The notes under the pieces are model-generated. The model had not been told where the DNA came from, did no database searches, and saw only the letters and a list, made by a program, of their open reading frames with translations. A DNA stretch of 64,000 nucleotides, from positions 3,363,013 through 3,427,012 of the forward strand of contig NW_004624783.1 of the NCBI RefSeq assembly GCF_000247695.1. Direction: 5' to 3'. The number at the start of each line of letters is the position of its first letter. Positions within the stretch are counted from its first letter, which is position 1. The DNA comes from Heterocephalus glaber. Lineage: Eukaryota > Chordata > Mammalia > Rodentia > Bathyergidae. The position numbers and the translations under genes were made by a program. Of this stretch, positions 1 through 10,810 are shown piece by piece.

Positions 1-811
1 GTATGTGATTTGTTTCTTTTCTCTCACTGCTTGTAGAATTTTATTCTTCTGTTGGGTTTCTGTAATGCCTCTGTTATCTGTATGTGAAATTCTTTTCCCT
101 TGCTTGGGAAGTTTTCTGCCATCACTTCTGTGAACAGTTTTTTTTATGTCATCTGCACTCTCTCCTGTTTCTTCATTGACTCTGATAAGTCTTACGTTAT
201 TCTTCTTTGCATTGTCTAGCAGCTGCTGGATTGATTTCTTGTGGTCCCTTTCTATTTTAAGGAAATTTTCTTTTCCTGGTCACTAATTGCAATCTTATCT
301 TCTATATCTGAAATTCTGTCCTCAGATTGGCTCGTTATGTTGTGTAAACTTTCAGTGGTGTTTTTAATGTCCTGGAAATCTGTTTGTATCTGTTTTATGG
401 ATTCCATTTGTTTCCTATGTTGGGATTCCATCATGTTCCTCAGCTCCTGTAATTTTTTTATTCGTGTCCTCTCTAGATTTATTAATCATGTCTTGTACTG
501 TGGGCACAATCTCTGCTGTTATCAGAGAAATTATTTCTGATTTCTTTTTTTCTAGAATTTCTTTTGTTACCAGTTCAGGGAGTCCAGGTGGTTGAGTTAT
601 CAGAGTGTTCCTTCTTGTTTCCCTTTGGGATTGCTGTAGGTGATCTGGAAGTCTGGTTTTTATGGTTCTTTTTACATGTCTTCTCACTTTGTTGGTGGCT
701 GGGGGGTTTTTCCTGGCATCAGCCCGGCTCACTTCCTCTGCACTGGGAGCGGTGCTAGGGCAGCCTGGTAGCCTCCTCCTCTTGGCTGGGAGCAGTGGTA
801 CCAGGAGATTT
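1..811 (-). mobile_element. LINE-1, 5' end with ORF1 (runs off window), frameshifted
   Basis: Read on the minus strand, about 415-732 gives a basic, Pro-containing N-terminus (SRADARKNPPATNK...). About 252-434, in another frame, gives a coiled coil (MESIKQIQTDFQDIKNTTES), so at least one indel near 425-435 breaks the frame. From about 210 to 1 it reads NNVR followed by a VNEETGES-like and ENFPSKGKEFHIQITEA-like stretch, the start of the L1 ORF1p RRM. The order basic N-terminus, coiled coil, RRM is that of L1 ORF1p, an RNA-binding trimer and nucleic-acid chaperone. No in-frame ATG is evident at the N-terminus: the frame begins at a GTG near 732, so the true start is lost or unclear. The element is relatively young compared with the other L1 pieces here but is defective. 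The 5' edge, at about 740-811, touches the myosin-like fragment. Confidence 0.85.
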
Positions 812-1064
812 CAAGTACTTGTGCTCCATAGCATGCTTCTCCTCTGACTTCGTCAACATTCTTTCCAGGTCATGGATTTCTTTCTTCAGTTCAAAACAAT
901 CACCTTAGAGTTTCCATCCCCTGGCAGTCAGCTCAGAATTTATCTCCTCTTCTTCTTCCACACGCTTAGACGGCTCCTTAACTGTGGCTTCCAGCTAAAT
1001 CTTGAATTTAATCAGCAATGCGCAGTGCTCTTCAACATTTGGTAGTGTCTCTTGCTCAGTTTGT
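812..1064 (-). pseudogene. Muscle myosin heavy-chain pseudogene fragment
   Basis: On the minus strand one frame reads EHCALLIKFKI, stop, LEATVKEPSKRVEEEEEINS, then ELTARGWKL, stop, GDCFELKKEIHDLERMLTKS, then EEKHAMEHK. This tracks the sarcomeric myosin rod (S2 coiled coil), where the family has [20 protein letters not shown] and [20 protein letters not shown]-type sequence. The match covers about 75 residues with two in-frame stops (one at the Q of KIQLEA, one near KLED) and about one codon deleted in the KVEKEKHA region. It is therefore non-functional. The right part (about 1035-1064) matches more weakly. No introns are visible, but the piece is too short to prove retroposition. It lies in the same orientation as, and directly upstream of, the L1 ORF1. 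Confidence 0.82.
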
Positions 1065-1175
1065 TGAGGTTTCAATCCATAATCAGCTGGCTCCAAGCCA
1101 GAGATGGCAAGCAGGCATCGCAGAGGAGAAACAACGTGGCACGCACAAGGTAGCAAAGGCAATAAGAGAGACACG
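1065..1175 (-). mobile_element. ERVL-MaLR LTR fragment
   Basis: The stretch GGTTTCAATCCATAATCAGC followed by TGGCTCCAAGCC resembles the interior of the antisense MaLR LTRs at 5110-5457 and 62849-63211 (TTTCAGTCCATAGTTGGCTG). Only a short piece is recognisable and its edges are uncertain. Confidence 0.45.
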
Positions 1176-2297
1176 AGATTTTAAAATGTGAATACATGTG
1201 TGTCTTTCTGGAATCAATGCAATATGGCAGCAGCATGCTAGCTATAAAAGGGAGTTTGACCCTGTCCAGAGGTTATGGAGTCTTTTTCTTTATTGTATAT
1301 GGTTAACACCACAATTAAACATAGTGTTTCATATACAGACACTGTTATCGTCTAATTGTTTTAATGTACAATTCTTTGCTGTCTTTCATGGAGAATCTTA
1401 ATGGAAAGTTTAGCCTGAAAAGAATAGTTCTGTTTGTTCATCTTGTTGAACTACCTTTCAAACTTTAAATGTACCTGTACTTTGTCCTTCAAACATTTTT
1501 ACTTATATGTAAATCCTAAGAGACCCAAAGAAAAGTGATGCTTTGTTACTGTCAAGGTATTGGTGGTTGAATGAGAAATGAGAATAAGTACTGTTAAACA
1601 AGACTAGAGCATAGTCTTGTGGGTCTTGGTATGGATGATAAAGCATTTCCTATGCTTCATATACTTGAATAAGTATAAGGAGCCTCTCTGAACTTAATTA
1701 AAAAATACAGTTGCACATTTAAAAACTGAAAAACAAGTAAGATAAATTGTTTTCTGTGGATTTATTAAGTTTAAATTTGCCTTCAATAAATTAAAAAGAG
1801 GCTGAGGATGTGTTGCTCATCACACTTGCAGCCCTCGGTTCACTTCCCAGCACTAGGAATATAAAGAAAATGTGTATAAATGTGTATAATCCTGGATTGG
1901 TTCTGAATCAAAAATTTTTATTTTTTAGGAGACATGTTAGGCAGTTCATGAAAATAGAATAAGATCTATAGATTAATATTGTATCACTGTTAATTTCCTA
2001 ATTTTGATCATAGAATTTTAGTTATATAACACATAGTCCTTGTGCTTTGGAAATCACCATGGAATATTTAGGGTAAAAGGTGTTATGTCTGCAACTTTTT
2101 TTTCCACATGATTCAGATGAAAATATGTGTGTATGTGCATATAGAGAGAATGATCAAAGCTACTTGGTAGAAAGTTAATTTGGAAATCTTGGTAAAAGTT
2201 ACGTGTGGATTTTGTAATTTTCTGTAAGTTTGAAATGATTTCAAAATATAGAGCTACAAAATTGAAAAAGTATTGCTGTGTTGGCAAGTCGCCAAAA
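1176..2297. other. Unassigned intronic DNA with one SINE-like remnant
   Basis: AT-rich sequence with no coding similarity. At about 1799-1866 (+), GAGGCTGAGGATGTGTTGCT and, further on, GGTTCACTTCCCAGCACTA resemble a decayed tRNA-derived SINE with box B-like spacing. I could not assign it firmly. Confidence 0.4.
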
Positions 2298-2305
2298 CAT
2301 TAAAC

Positions 2306-2493
2306 CAGTGATGGTGAACCTTTTAGAGATGAGTGCCCAAACTGCAACTCAAACCCACTTATTTATTGGAAAGTGCTGACACTTAAACCTGAATATTGAG
2401 GTTTTAGTTTAGAAAAAAAGAACTCATACATTAACATCTTTTGTCTTAAAAGGAAAACACGATAACATGCATGCCATAGGTTTACCACCACAG
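2306..2493. mobile_element. Non-autonomous hAT DNA transposon, 188 bp, with 8-bp TSD
   Basis: The ends are inverted repeats, CAGTGATGGTGAACC at the left and GGTTTACCACCACAG at the right (two or three mismatches). They are flanked by an 8-bp target-site duplication, CATTAAAC / CTTTAAAC (7 of 8 identical). TIR type and TSD length identify the hAT superfamily. There is no transposase frame, so it depended on an autonomous partner. The same terminal motif recurs at 53120 and 59730. Confidence 0.85.
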
Positions 2494-2929
2494 CTTTAAA
2501 CTAATACATTTATTTTAGGATAGTTATGTACATATTTTAAAAAATTTCCACTCTTGGCCCAAATTGCAGAATGCCCCTGCTATGGTTCTTGCTTTCAGAC
2601 ACCCTGAAGTGCTCTCTCAGTTTGTAGATTTATGTATATTTTGAAGTCAACTTGGGAAAGAATTTGTGTATATACTTGTTTCTGCTGTTTTCTAAATACT
2701 CTATTGTTGTGTTTAAGAGGTTTTAAATGATTTTGGGGGATATTTTCCTGCAGTTACCTTTACCTGATAGTGAGTTTCCAACTCTCTACGACTACTTATT
2801 TTGATGACTGAATTCAGAAGGGAAATCTCGTACTACTTCCTAAACTAGCACTTGATTCCTGCTTGCCTTCTTCCTGGTTACCTTTCCTTTATTAGTCTCC
2901 CTCATTTCTTTTCTCCATTAGGCCTGATT

Positions 2930-3190
2930 AATCAGTAGTATCTTGCCTCTCCAGGAAGCCTATGCTGATTATCCCTGTGGAACTCTGATTACTTTTTTTG
3001 TTGTTGTTTCTTTGAGACAGGGTCTTGCTTTGTACTTCAGGCTGGCCTTGAACTCATTATGTAGCCCAGACTGGCCTTGAACTCTTGGCGATCCTCCTAC
3101 CTCAGCCTCCAGAGTGCTGGGATCACAGGTGTGTACCACCATGCCTGGCTTGATTACTTTTTAATTTACCCTTAGCATACTCAGTTTGTT
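2930..3190 (+). repeat. L2 fragment, split by a B1 insertion
   Basis: CTCTCCAGGAAGCCTATGCT followed by GATTATCCCTGTGGAACTCTG matches the L2 3' region (TCCAGGAAGCCTTCCCTGA type). It resumes after the B1 with ATTTACCCTTAGCATAC. The L2 predates the rodent B1. Confidence 0.55.
2992..3151 (-). mobile_element. B1 SINE (7SL-derived), with internal duplication
   Basis: Antisense B1: GAGACAGGGTCTTGCTTTG near the left and AGTGCTGGGATCACAGGTGT near the right. CTGGCCTTGAACTC occurs twice about 30 bp apart, the internal duplication typical of mature rodent B1. It is flanked by the duplication TGATTACTTTTT on both sides. The poly-T lies on the left, confirming minus orientation. Confidence 0.9.
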
Positions 3191-4129
3191 CTCAGTGATG
3201 GATTAAAACTATTGCTTCGATGTGGTTAAAGTTATATGTAAATGTTATTTTCCCAGCCTAGTGTCAGAGTACTGGTAGATACAGATTATGCCCCTTACTC
3301 CTACCACCCCCAGGTTTATGCCCCTAGCTCGTGGCTGTTGTGTCTTGAAGTGATTGTTCACTGAATGATTCTGAGTGGGTAACTTACTGGAGCCAAAAGT
3401 AAAGCTACCATATTTGACTTTATGCTCTGTGGTAAAGATAAAATAATGAGGATGATTTGTGTGTAAGGATATACCACACTTACATTTTCATTGTCTGTAA
3501 TGCTCTCCTTTGGTTGAGTCGGCTCAGATGAGTTAACATTTCTAAAGTGACAAAAATCTAAATGATTTTGTGAAATAATGAGCTGTAGCTCTTTGACTTT
3601 GATTCACATTTTGATTGTCATTTTAATTTTTTTTGGATTATCTTTTTAAGATTACCTGAGGGCAAGACTTTTTTTTTCCTCGAGGGTTTGGATTATAAAA
3701 CTGTAAAATGTTTTACCTTTGCTTTGAATCTGAAACTTTGATTAGATCTTTTTTAAAAAGTCACACTGACTGCATATTTGCCATTAACTGTAGCATCTCT
3801 GCCATAATCTGGCTTCATTTAACATTTGATTCCTATTCCTTCCTTAATTATCACATCCTCACTGCTCTTAGGAATATTTACTGTTGAGGAAACTGAGGTT
3901 CTGATAGGGTAAGTGACTTACAGTAGACCACTGGGTTTAAAATGTGTGTCTTTATTTCAAACTTGTGCTTGTTATTAGATGAGAGGTTCTTAACCTTATT
4001 TTCTTGGGGGGGCACAGTCTACTTCGGCATTGTTGTGAAGCCTTTGGATTCATTCCTTGAGAGGTGTTTTAAAATACAGTATATAAACTACATAGTATTA
4101 GCAAGGAAACCAGCTATGCGGTGTGATTA
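3191..4129. other. Unassigned intronic DNA with a MIR remnant
   Basis: About 3840-3960 looks like antisense MIR (GAGGAAACTGAGG, then GTAAGTGACTTACAG). The rest shows nothing I can name. Confidence 0.45.
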
Positions 4130-4500
4130 AAAAAATACAGTGAATGTTTAAACTAAGAAAGTTACTATAGTTAAAAACACACTATCATTAATCCCCCTTA
4201 AAGTACTCCCTGTTGCTTTGAACACACTAATCCCATCATTTTTGCCACTTTCTGAAGCAGTTCTGGAAGTCCTCTAGCATGAGTATCTTTAGTTACATGG
4301 TTGTCACTGCCTTGATATTTCTGAATCAATCGAAAACCTTTAACTTTCATGCCCATTTCGAATTTGGGGAAGAGCTAGAAGTCACATGATGCCAGATCTG
4401 GTGAATAAGGTGAAAAGAACACAATGTGTGTTTTTATGAGCCTGCCTTTCTATTGGATGCTACTTGGGAGCATCATTCACTGAATTTTTGATCATCCCTT
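4130..4500 (-). mobile_element. Tc1/mariner transposase remnant (C-terminal part)
   Basis: The minus strand reads FSPYSPDLASCDF, stop, LFPKFEMGMKVKGFRLIQKY. The PYSPDLAxxDFxLFPK block is the signature around the last catalytic Asp of mariner transposases (usually PPYSPDLAPSDFHLFPKLK). The segment downstream (GLPELLQKVAKMM) fits the C-terminal region. The frame holds a stop and is otherwise eroded, so it is dead. Its 3' end (4130-4290) is repeated in inverted orientation at 4510-4665. Confidence 0.8.
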
Positions 4501-4509
4501 GTAAAGACA

Positions 4510-4665
4510 CTCATGAAAGGGGACTTCCAGAACTGCTTCAGAAAGTGACAAGAATGATGAGATGAGTGTGTTTGAGGAAAGGGGAAATATTTGGAGGTGG
4601 ATTAATGGTAATGTATTTTTTACTGTAATAAATTTTTTTATTTAAACATTCTCTGCTTATTTCCA
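4510..4665 (+). mobile_element. Inverted partial copy of the same mariner 3' end
   Basis: GGACTTCCAGAACTGCTTCA and GGATTAATGGTAATGT are near reverse complements of CTTTCTGAAGCAGTTCTGGA and the 4130-4200 segment. About 130 bp align between the two copies with roughly 80% identity by eye. Together with the previous entry this forms a palindrome with a spacer of about 220 bp. Confidence 0.75.
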
Positions 4666-4800
4666 TCACATCTCATATAATGACATTTTCAAAATACTAA
4701 AAAAACCCCATACCTGCAGTGTATATTTATTTATTAACACATTAAATAAAAAATTCTGGTATTGGTTTTATTAGTTGCTGTTACTTCAAAAGTAGGGACA

Positions 4801-4890
4801 GGGCTGGGGATTTAGCTCAGTGGTTCTGGTGCCTGCCTTGCAAGCGCAAGGTCTGGAGTTCCATCCCTGGTACCAGGAAAAAAAAAAAAA
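4801..4890 (+). mobile_element. ID SINE (tRNA-Ala-derived)
   Basis: It begins GGGCTGGGGATTTAGCTCAG, with pol III A box and B box (GGAGTTCCATCC), and ends CCTGGTACCAGG plus A13. The target duplication is GGGACA on both sides. It is near full length and fairly young. Confidence 0.93.
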
Positions 4891-5109
4891 GGGACAAGCA
4901 TGAATATTTGGAGATGTCTAAAACTATTATACAATGCGTTAAAAAATGTCTGATTTCTGTCGATGGTAAATCACAGGAACTGTAGTGAATGCTACTTGGT
5001 TTTGGGGCATCATTCATAACTTGAAGAAATGCTCGCTTTCATTCAGAAGTTAGAAAAATAAAGATCCCCCCATCCAAGTTTATAGAATGCTTGATTCTCA
5101 GGTTAATAC

Positions 5110-5457
5110 TGTGTCTTAGTTACTTCCCTAGAGGCAGAGACACAATACTCAGCATTTGCAACTAAAAGAAAAAGGTTTATTTTGGCTCACATTTCAGTCC
5201 ATAGTTGGCTGGCTTCAAGGGAAGACAGCATGGCAGAGGGGCATGGCAGAGAAGAGTTGCCTAAGGCATGGCAGACAGGAAGCAGAGAGAGAGGGGGGAG
5301 CTGGGGAAGAAGATAAACTCTTCCAGACCATTCCCCAGTGATTTGCCTATTCCGGCCAGACCCCATCTAAAGCCCCATTCCAGCCAGATACCATAATTCA
5401 GTCACCTTCTAAACACATGAGATTTGGGGGTTGCCATTGTGGATTGAAACCATAACA
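5110..5457 (-). mobile_element. Solo LTR, ERVL-MaLR type
   Basis: It begins TGTGTCTTAGTTAC and contains AAAAAGGTTTATTTTGGCTC, CAGTCCATAGTTGGC, a GCAGAGAGAGAGG purine run, and the end ATTGAAACCATAACA. These are the reverse complement of MaLR (MST/ORR1-like) LTRs. The flanks AATAC / GATAC could be a 5-bp duplication. There is no internal region, so it is a solo LTR of an old endogenous element. It shares its family with 62849-63211. Confidence 0.75.
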
Positions 5458-6748
5458 GATACTCCATTCAACCACTCTGTATCTTATGTATGGATACATT
5501 TATGTGACCTGCATACCTTGCACATGGTAGGCACATAGTAAGAGTTGGCTAGATGAATAATAAAACTGAAAGACATATGCTAACAGAATCAGAGTTCACT
5601 AGAAAAAAGAATTAAGGCATACATATGTTGTGAGATCTTGAGGGTAAAAATTAAAATTTGCTTTAATTTGAAATTGTAGGACCTATAATTTGTATTTCGT
5701 AGTAGTCAGCTTTCCAGTCATTTCTCTATCTTCCTCACATGATTATGTTGGGGTTCTGTATTTTTGTTGTTGTTGTTAAAAAGCTTTTGTCTTCTGTACT
5801 TAGTTCCTTTTGGGCAATTTGTTTTCATGAGGGGGACTGACTGTCATGCAGCATTTCAGCTCTGCTGTGATGATGACTGGTGGAGAGGGCAGAGAGAGGC
5901 AGGACCTGAAGTAGAATGTAAGGGAGTACCACGGTAGCCTGGTTCTCCCGTGCAGCATGTGAACCTGAAAAGGTTTCTTTTATTGCTTTTTATGTGTGAG
6001 CCTGGACCTCTAGCAATTGTCAGGTTCCACAGTTTAAGTGTATTATGGATTCTCCTGCCCTTACTGAAAACCTAATTCTACTCATTCTTTCATTAGTTAA
6101 ATAAGAGATAACCATGTAAAGACCTTTATTAACATTCCTCAGGTGGGAAACTAAGCTGTTAAGGCTGTCTGTCTGATTTGGTTGTAGCTCAAGAAATACT
6201 GTACTAAGTAACTTGGATGGTATTGACAGAAAAAGCTTTAGGTAAAGGGAAAAAATCTCCACCGAGCGTATTTACCACTCAGCAGGGAAGCTAAGCTTCC
6301 CCAGCCCCACAGTGTACAAGAAATGTGTGGCTTTGCTTTGTCTTGGTGCTTCATAGGTCATCACTGAAGGCTTGAGGGTCCTTGGGAGGCTCTGTGACTG
6401 GCCCTGCTCACCACTCTGCATCCTTCCCAGAGCGGAGGCTGCATGCCACACCTGTGTGCTGTCCCCTCAATCAATCCTGGATTCTCTCTTTGAAGTTTTT
6501 TCTGCAAATCCATTTGCTAGACCCCTCTCCTGCTATATTCTGTACCTCTGCTCTTTCAAACCCCTAATTTGTTATATTTCTAGTCATTTTCAACACTTAA
6601 CAGTGTTTTTGTACTGTGTGCAAAAAGCTTGCAGGAACTTTGGCCTTTTTTATAACAATCTTTTGCTTACAGTAATGCAGGAGAATGCTAACTCTTGCTT
6701 ATCTAAGGATAGATTATTTCAAATATGGCTTGTAAATTGGATCACACT
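5458..6748. other. Unassigned intronic DNA
   Basis: A short L2-like tail is possible at 5495-5565 (GGTAGGCACATAGTAAGAG). The open frame of 129 codons at 6372-6761 shows no recognisable domain and is probably chance. Confidence 0.4.
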
Positions 6749-7164
6749 TGCTCTGGTTTAGATGTGCTTTAAGTATGTCCTCCCAGGATTCATGTGTTGG
6801 CAGCTTGGTCCCCAGTGTGGAAACTTTAAGAGATGAGGTCTGTTGGGAAGCGATTAGGTCATTGAGGGTGTAGGGAAGGAATTGATGTAATGTGCAGGGG
6901 ACCTGCATAATTCTCTTGGGAGAGAGTTGTTAAAAAGAGCAAGCCTGGCCTCTCTTTGAGCTCTGTCTGTTCCCTGTTTCGCCACGTGATCTGTCCCTTT
7001 CTTAACGCATTCATTGTGATGCTCTCTGCCATGAGGTCTTCAAAAGAGCCCAGCTGATGCTGGTGCCATGTCTACAGCTTCCAGAACTGAGCTAAATAAA
7101 TTTCTTTTTTGTAATGTATTGAGCCTCAAATATTTTGTTACAGTAACAAAATATAGTGCGTTAG
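6749..7164 (+). mobile_element. Solo LTR, ERVL-MaLR type
   Basis: TGCTCTGGTTTAGATGTGC start, CAGGATTCATGTGTTGGCAG, CTTTAAGAGATGAGGTCTG, and the 3' part CTGAGCTAAATAAATTTC with TTTGTTACAGTAACAAAA. This is the typical order of a sense MaLR LTR, including a plausible AATAAA polyadenylation signal (GCTAAATAAATTTC). About 416 bp. Confidence 0.8.
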
Positions 7165-8244
7165 TTTATTTTCTTGCAGTAGTTCTTTTATAATGACTTA
7201 AAAATGGGATAATTACCCACTTTATTCATTAACTTTTATTTTGTTGCATCCTATTAGGAAATGTGTGAAATCTAAAAATAATATATATTTATCTTTTAAG
7301 GAATATTTGAAAGAATCCTGGTCTGTTTAGGTTGGTATTTTGTATTATTCTCAATGAGGGGCTTAAATGACATTGTTTTTGAAGAGCACGTGCTGTTGAA
7401 AATTCAAATGGAAAATGTTTTAATTTCTGTTAACAGTTATTTAAATCTTTTTCTTGGAGTGGCTTAAGGAGTTTTGTGACTGTTAGTGGAGATCAGTCAA
7501 ATGGACTCCAGCCCCGCAGTTTATCATACAGTTGGGCTTATCACACATGTTGCTCACCTGCCACGGTGATTAGACATTTATTATATAGCTTAAAATGTTT
7601 ATTTGTAGTCATGCAATGTTTAATTTATGCCCATAATGGGTTACTGGTTAAAGTCTAGAAACATACAGGACATTGATGCTGAAAAGTAGATTAATGAGTA
7701 TCATAAAAATGATGATAGCTCTGAAAATTAGCTTCAGGATGGTTTTCACTCAGTTGTTAAGATGTACTCCTTTCCTAAAAATTCTACTATAGTACTTTGG
7801 GGTGTGTCTAATATTTCAGTGCTTAATGGTAAAAAAGGAAGACATGATTATTATATTCAATTTTCCTTTTCATATGTTGTGAATAAAAGCCATCTCCCCT
7901 AAGGTTATTTGCAACTGCAGATATATCCTTGAAATCTTTTTTCATTTAGAAATAAAACATGGAAGTTAAATAAAGCAACCAGTTAACATCCTTAAGTACA
8001 ATGTATAAGAATTCTGAGCACTAGGCTGTGAAAATGTTTTTTGTCTACTTTTGATACTGTAACAGGTAAGTTATTTTCATCTACATTTAAAAATACATTT
8101 GGCCTTCTGAATTGAAAATATTTGGAAAAAAATTTGCATCTGTCCTGAACATGTACAGACTTGTCTTCCTACTTACTATTCTCTAAATACAGTGTGATGC
8201 TATTTACAAAGTATTAACATTATATTAGGTATTATAAATAACCT
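7165..8244. other. Unassigned intronic DNA
   Basis: AT-rich, no recognisable repeat or coding similarity. Confidence 0.4.
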
Positions 8245-8395
8245 ACAGGTGATTTAAAGTATTTGGGTGGATATGTGTAAGTTATATGTAGGTATTGTGC
8301 TATTTTATGTAAGGAACTCAAGCAGCCACAGATTTTGGCATCCATGGGGATCTTGGAACCAGTTCCGTGCAGATACCAAGGCACGATTGTACTAC
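8245..8395 (+). mobile_element. Tigger/MER2-type DNA transposon end
   Basis: CCACAGATTTTGGCATCCAT, then GGGGATCTTGGAACCAGTTC and GCAGATACCAAGGCACGATTG, corresponds to the well-known 3' end of pogo-like Tigger/MER2 elements (GATTTTGGTATCC, CCTGGAACCAATCC, GATACCGAGGGACGACTG). The fragment is old and lacks transposase. Confidence 0.75.
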
Positions 8396-9078
8396 TTGAC
8401 TCCAAACACAATGTAACCTTTGAACTTTTTTTTAATAATTAAAGACTGGACCAAGTCTAATTATCTTTTTTATTTTAAATTCTATAAAAAGTTATTATAG
8501 TAAACTTTGTCATGATTTTAATAACATTAGTAATTTAAAATAAAGTATTTTAAGCTTAAAATATTGTATGTAGTGTATATAAATTACAGGTATTTAAAAA
8601 ATTACCAGAGGGTTTCTTGAGATTGTGTTATTGTAAGAAAATTTGCACCTTTAGAAATGTTGAGAAATGCAATTGTCTGCTGGAATGTGTAGCGGGGAGA
8701 AGAGCATTGGGTAAGAAGATGAAACGTCTTCTCAGTTTCTGCATCAGGGAATGGTTGTATGGAAATGTGTACACATTGGCACAGACCACAGCCAGCTTTG
8801 AGTGATTTCAGCAGTGTATTGGCCTTGCTTGGTTTCCTGTCAGAGTTAGTTGTAATGATGAATATCATCTAACAGGAATTCCAAGCTCCCCACTTCATTC
8901 CAGGGAAAGGATGATTTGAGTAGAAGAGGTTGCCATGCTTGTCTGGAGGCAGCCAGCAGTAGAAGACACCCTTAGAGATGTTCTCTTGGCATTAAGCCTT
9001 TGAATTCTGCCCTGTGTAGCAGGGAGTTTTAAAGCAACAGTATTTGTGAGTACTACTTAATGGGGGAACCTAAGATAA
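8396..9078. other. Unassigned intronic DNA
   Basis: Very AT-rich from 8400 to 8600. The two overlapping opposite-strand open frames at 8602-8868 show no family resemblance. Confidence 0.4.
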
Positions 9079-9461
9079 TGCTTTGGTTTGGACGTGGTTT
9101 GTCCGTGTCCCTAGAGGTTTGTTCATGTGTTGGGATCTTGTTTCCTAGAATGGTGTCCAGAGAGTTGGGGCCTAGTAGGAGGTCCTTAGGTCACTGCAGG
9201 AGCTGTCAGGGGCAGGGGTTAAAGTGACTCTCATGGGACCTTGAATCGCTTCCTCTTATGTAATGTTTTCTCTTACTTCCATTGTCCTTCCTACATTGTG
9301 ATGTCATCCACCTGTTAGGCCTTTATCAGAGGCCAAACCAAAGATACTACCCTGTCTCAGACTGTCAACTTCAAAAACTATTAGCTAACTTAATCTTTTT
9401 TCTTCATAAAGTTAGCCTGCCTAAGGGATTTTGTTACAGTAATGAAAAATGGACTAATGTA
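9079..9461 (+). mobile_element. Solo LTR, ERVL-MaLR type
   Basis: It starts TGCTTTGGTTTGGACGTGGT, contains TTCATGTGTTGGGATCTTG and GGGGCCTAGTAGGAGGTCC, and ends TTTGTTACAGTAATGAAAAA with TGGACTAATGTA. The flanks GATAA / GATAG fit a 5-bp duplication (4 of 5). The middle is diverged. Confidence 0.78.
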
Positions 9462-10529
9462 GATAGTTTGAGAATCTTAGGGTAATGTAGGAATGTTATG
9501 GCTGTGTGATTAATAGAAGCATTTTTTAAGATTGTAAAAGTACAAGTATTGCTCTTTAAAAAAATGGACATGTTTCAACCAAGCTTGCTGTTAAGTGAAT
9601 ATGTATAAGTGGATTATAGCTCTCCATTTACATCCCTTGTAAATTTGGACATGCTGTATTGGAAAAAAAGGACCCTTGGATATAATTTGCATTTCTTAAG
9701 AATACAACAAATCTTTCATTGCATGCTTAAAATAATTGTTTTCTTACAGAACTTTACACAAATGCTAAAAGCATTACTTGCTCCTGTAATGTTGTCATGT
9801 TTCACTTAACCCAACCAAACTGATTTAAACCTAAGCTAATGTTTAATTTTTAGCTGATAGTTTAAGTGCCCTTAGGGACTGGTAGCATATCATTAAGAGT
9901 ATTAAATTAGTAAAATTTTTTGTTTTGGGTTTTAGGAATTCCCATAGTTTACCACCAGACTAAAGGGAGTAGTTCTTGGGATGGGTACAGCAAGGAAAGG
10001 TTAGTTGCAAATCATGTTCAAGTTTTGTGTGTATTGTTCTGCTTATTGAGTTTGCAATAAAATAAAACTTGTTAATAAAGAAGATTTAAGAGGATTTATG
10101 CTCAATCCTTGCCAATGTGATATAGATTGCTCCATGAGAAAAGAAAAGGAAAAAGTTAAGAGGATTGCTCCAATTAAGTTCTCAACAAATTTTCTGATAA
10201 CTGAGACATTTTCTTTTAAAGGTTTAGCTTGCCAGAAGGGTGGTGGACAGAGCGAATTATTAGACTCATGAGATTATGTCAGATTATTACTAAAAAGGAA
10301 ATCCTTGACTGAATGGAAGTAGAATTGGCTGAGTAGAAAAGATAGTCATAATGATGTGTAATCTATGTGTTCCTTGTTATTTGAAATTTACGGATCACTT
10401 ATATAGGGTTTTGAGTAAAATAGGTTTATGGAATCTAAAAAGTAATCTGATAAGGTGTTTGTATTATCAGAAAGTAAATGTAATTCTTGCAACAAACTTA
10501 TTATGTGGTTACTTTTACCATACCCATTT
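9462..10529. other. Unassigned intronic DNA
   Basis: No repeat or gene recognised. Confidence 0.4.
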
Positions 10530-10810
10530 TTTAGATGAGGAAACAGGGTCATAAGAAAGCTGATGTTACTTGACCAAAAAATACATATACCACATTGGTA
10601 GAGCTGGGTTTTAGATGCAGGGGATCTGATTTTAGAGCTAGCATTCTTGGCTGGTCTGGTGTGATGGCATGGGTAGTACACCACAGTTTCAGAATTATGT
10701 TAACTGAAGGGGCCATTAGAGGTGATTTAATTCATGTCCCTTATTTTAGAAATAATAAAACTGCTCTTCTACAGAAATTGAGTAACTTGCTTTATGGTTT
10801 ACTACCCTAG
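10530..10810 (-). repeat. MIR SINE remnant(s)
   Basis: CCATTTTTTAGATGAGGAAA and GGTAGAGCTGGGTTTTAGAT are antisense MIR hallmarks (ATGAGGAAACTGAGG, GCAGAGCTGGGATT). A second similar, weaker unit follows at about 10700-10800 (GAGTAACTTGC). Confidence 0.6.

Noticed and set aside
415..732. Annotated start Met for L1 ORF1 at 732
   Set aside because: The codon at 730-732 on the minus strand is GTG, not ATG; the true start is unknown.
4801..4890. tRNA gene
   Set aside because: The A and B boxes belong to an ID SINE with poly-A tail and target duplication; the cloverleaf is not intact. The same holds for every other ID copy.
6372..6761. Open frame of 129 codons on the plus strand
   Set aside because: No domain, repeated Cys/Leu from T-rich DNA, runs into a MaLR LTR, and a second frame is open over the same bases. 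Treated as chance.
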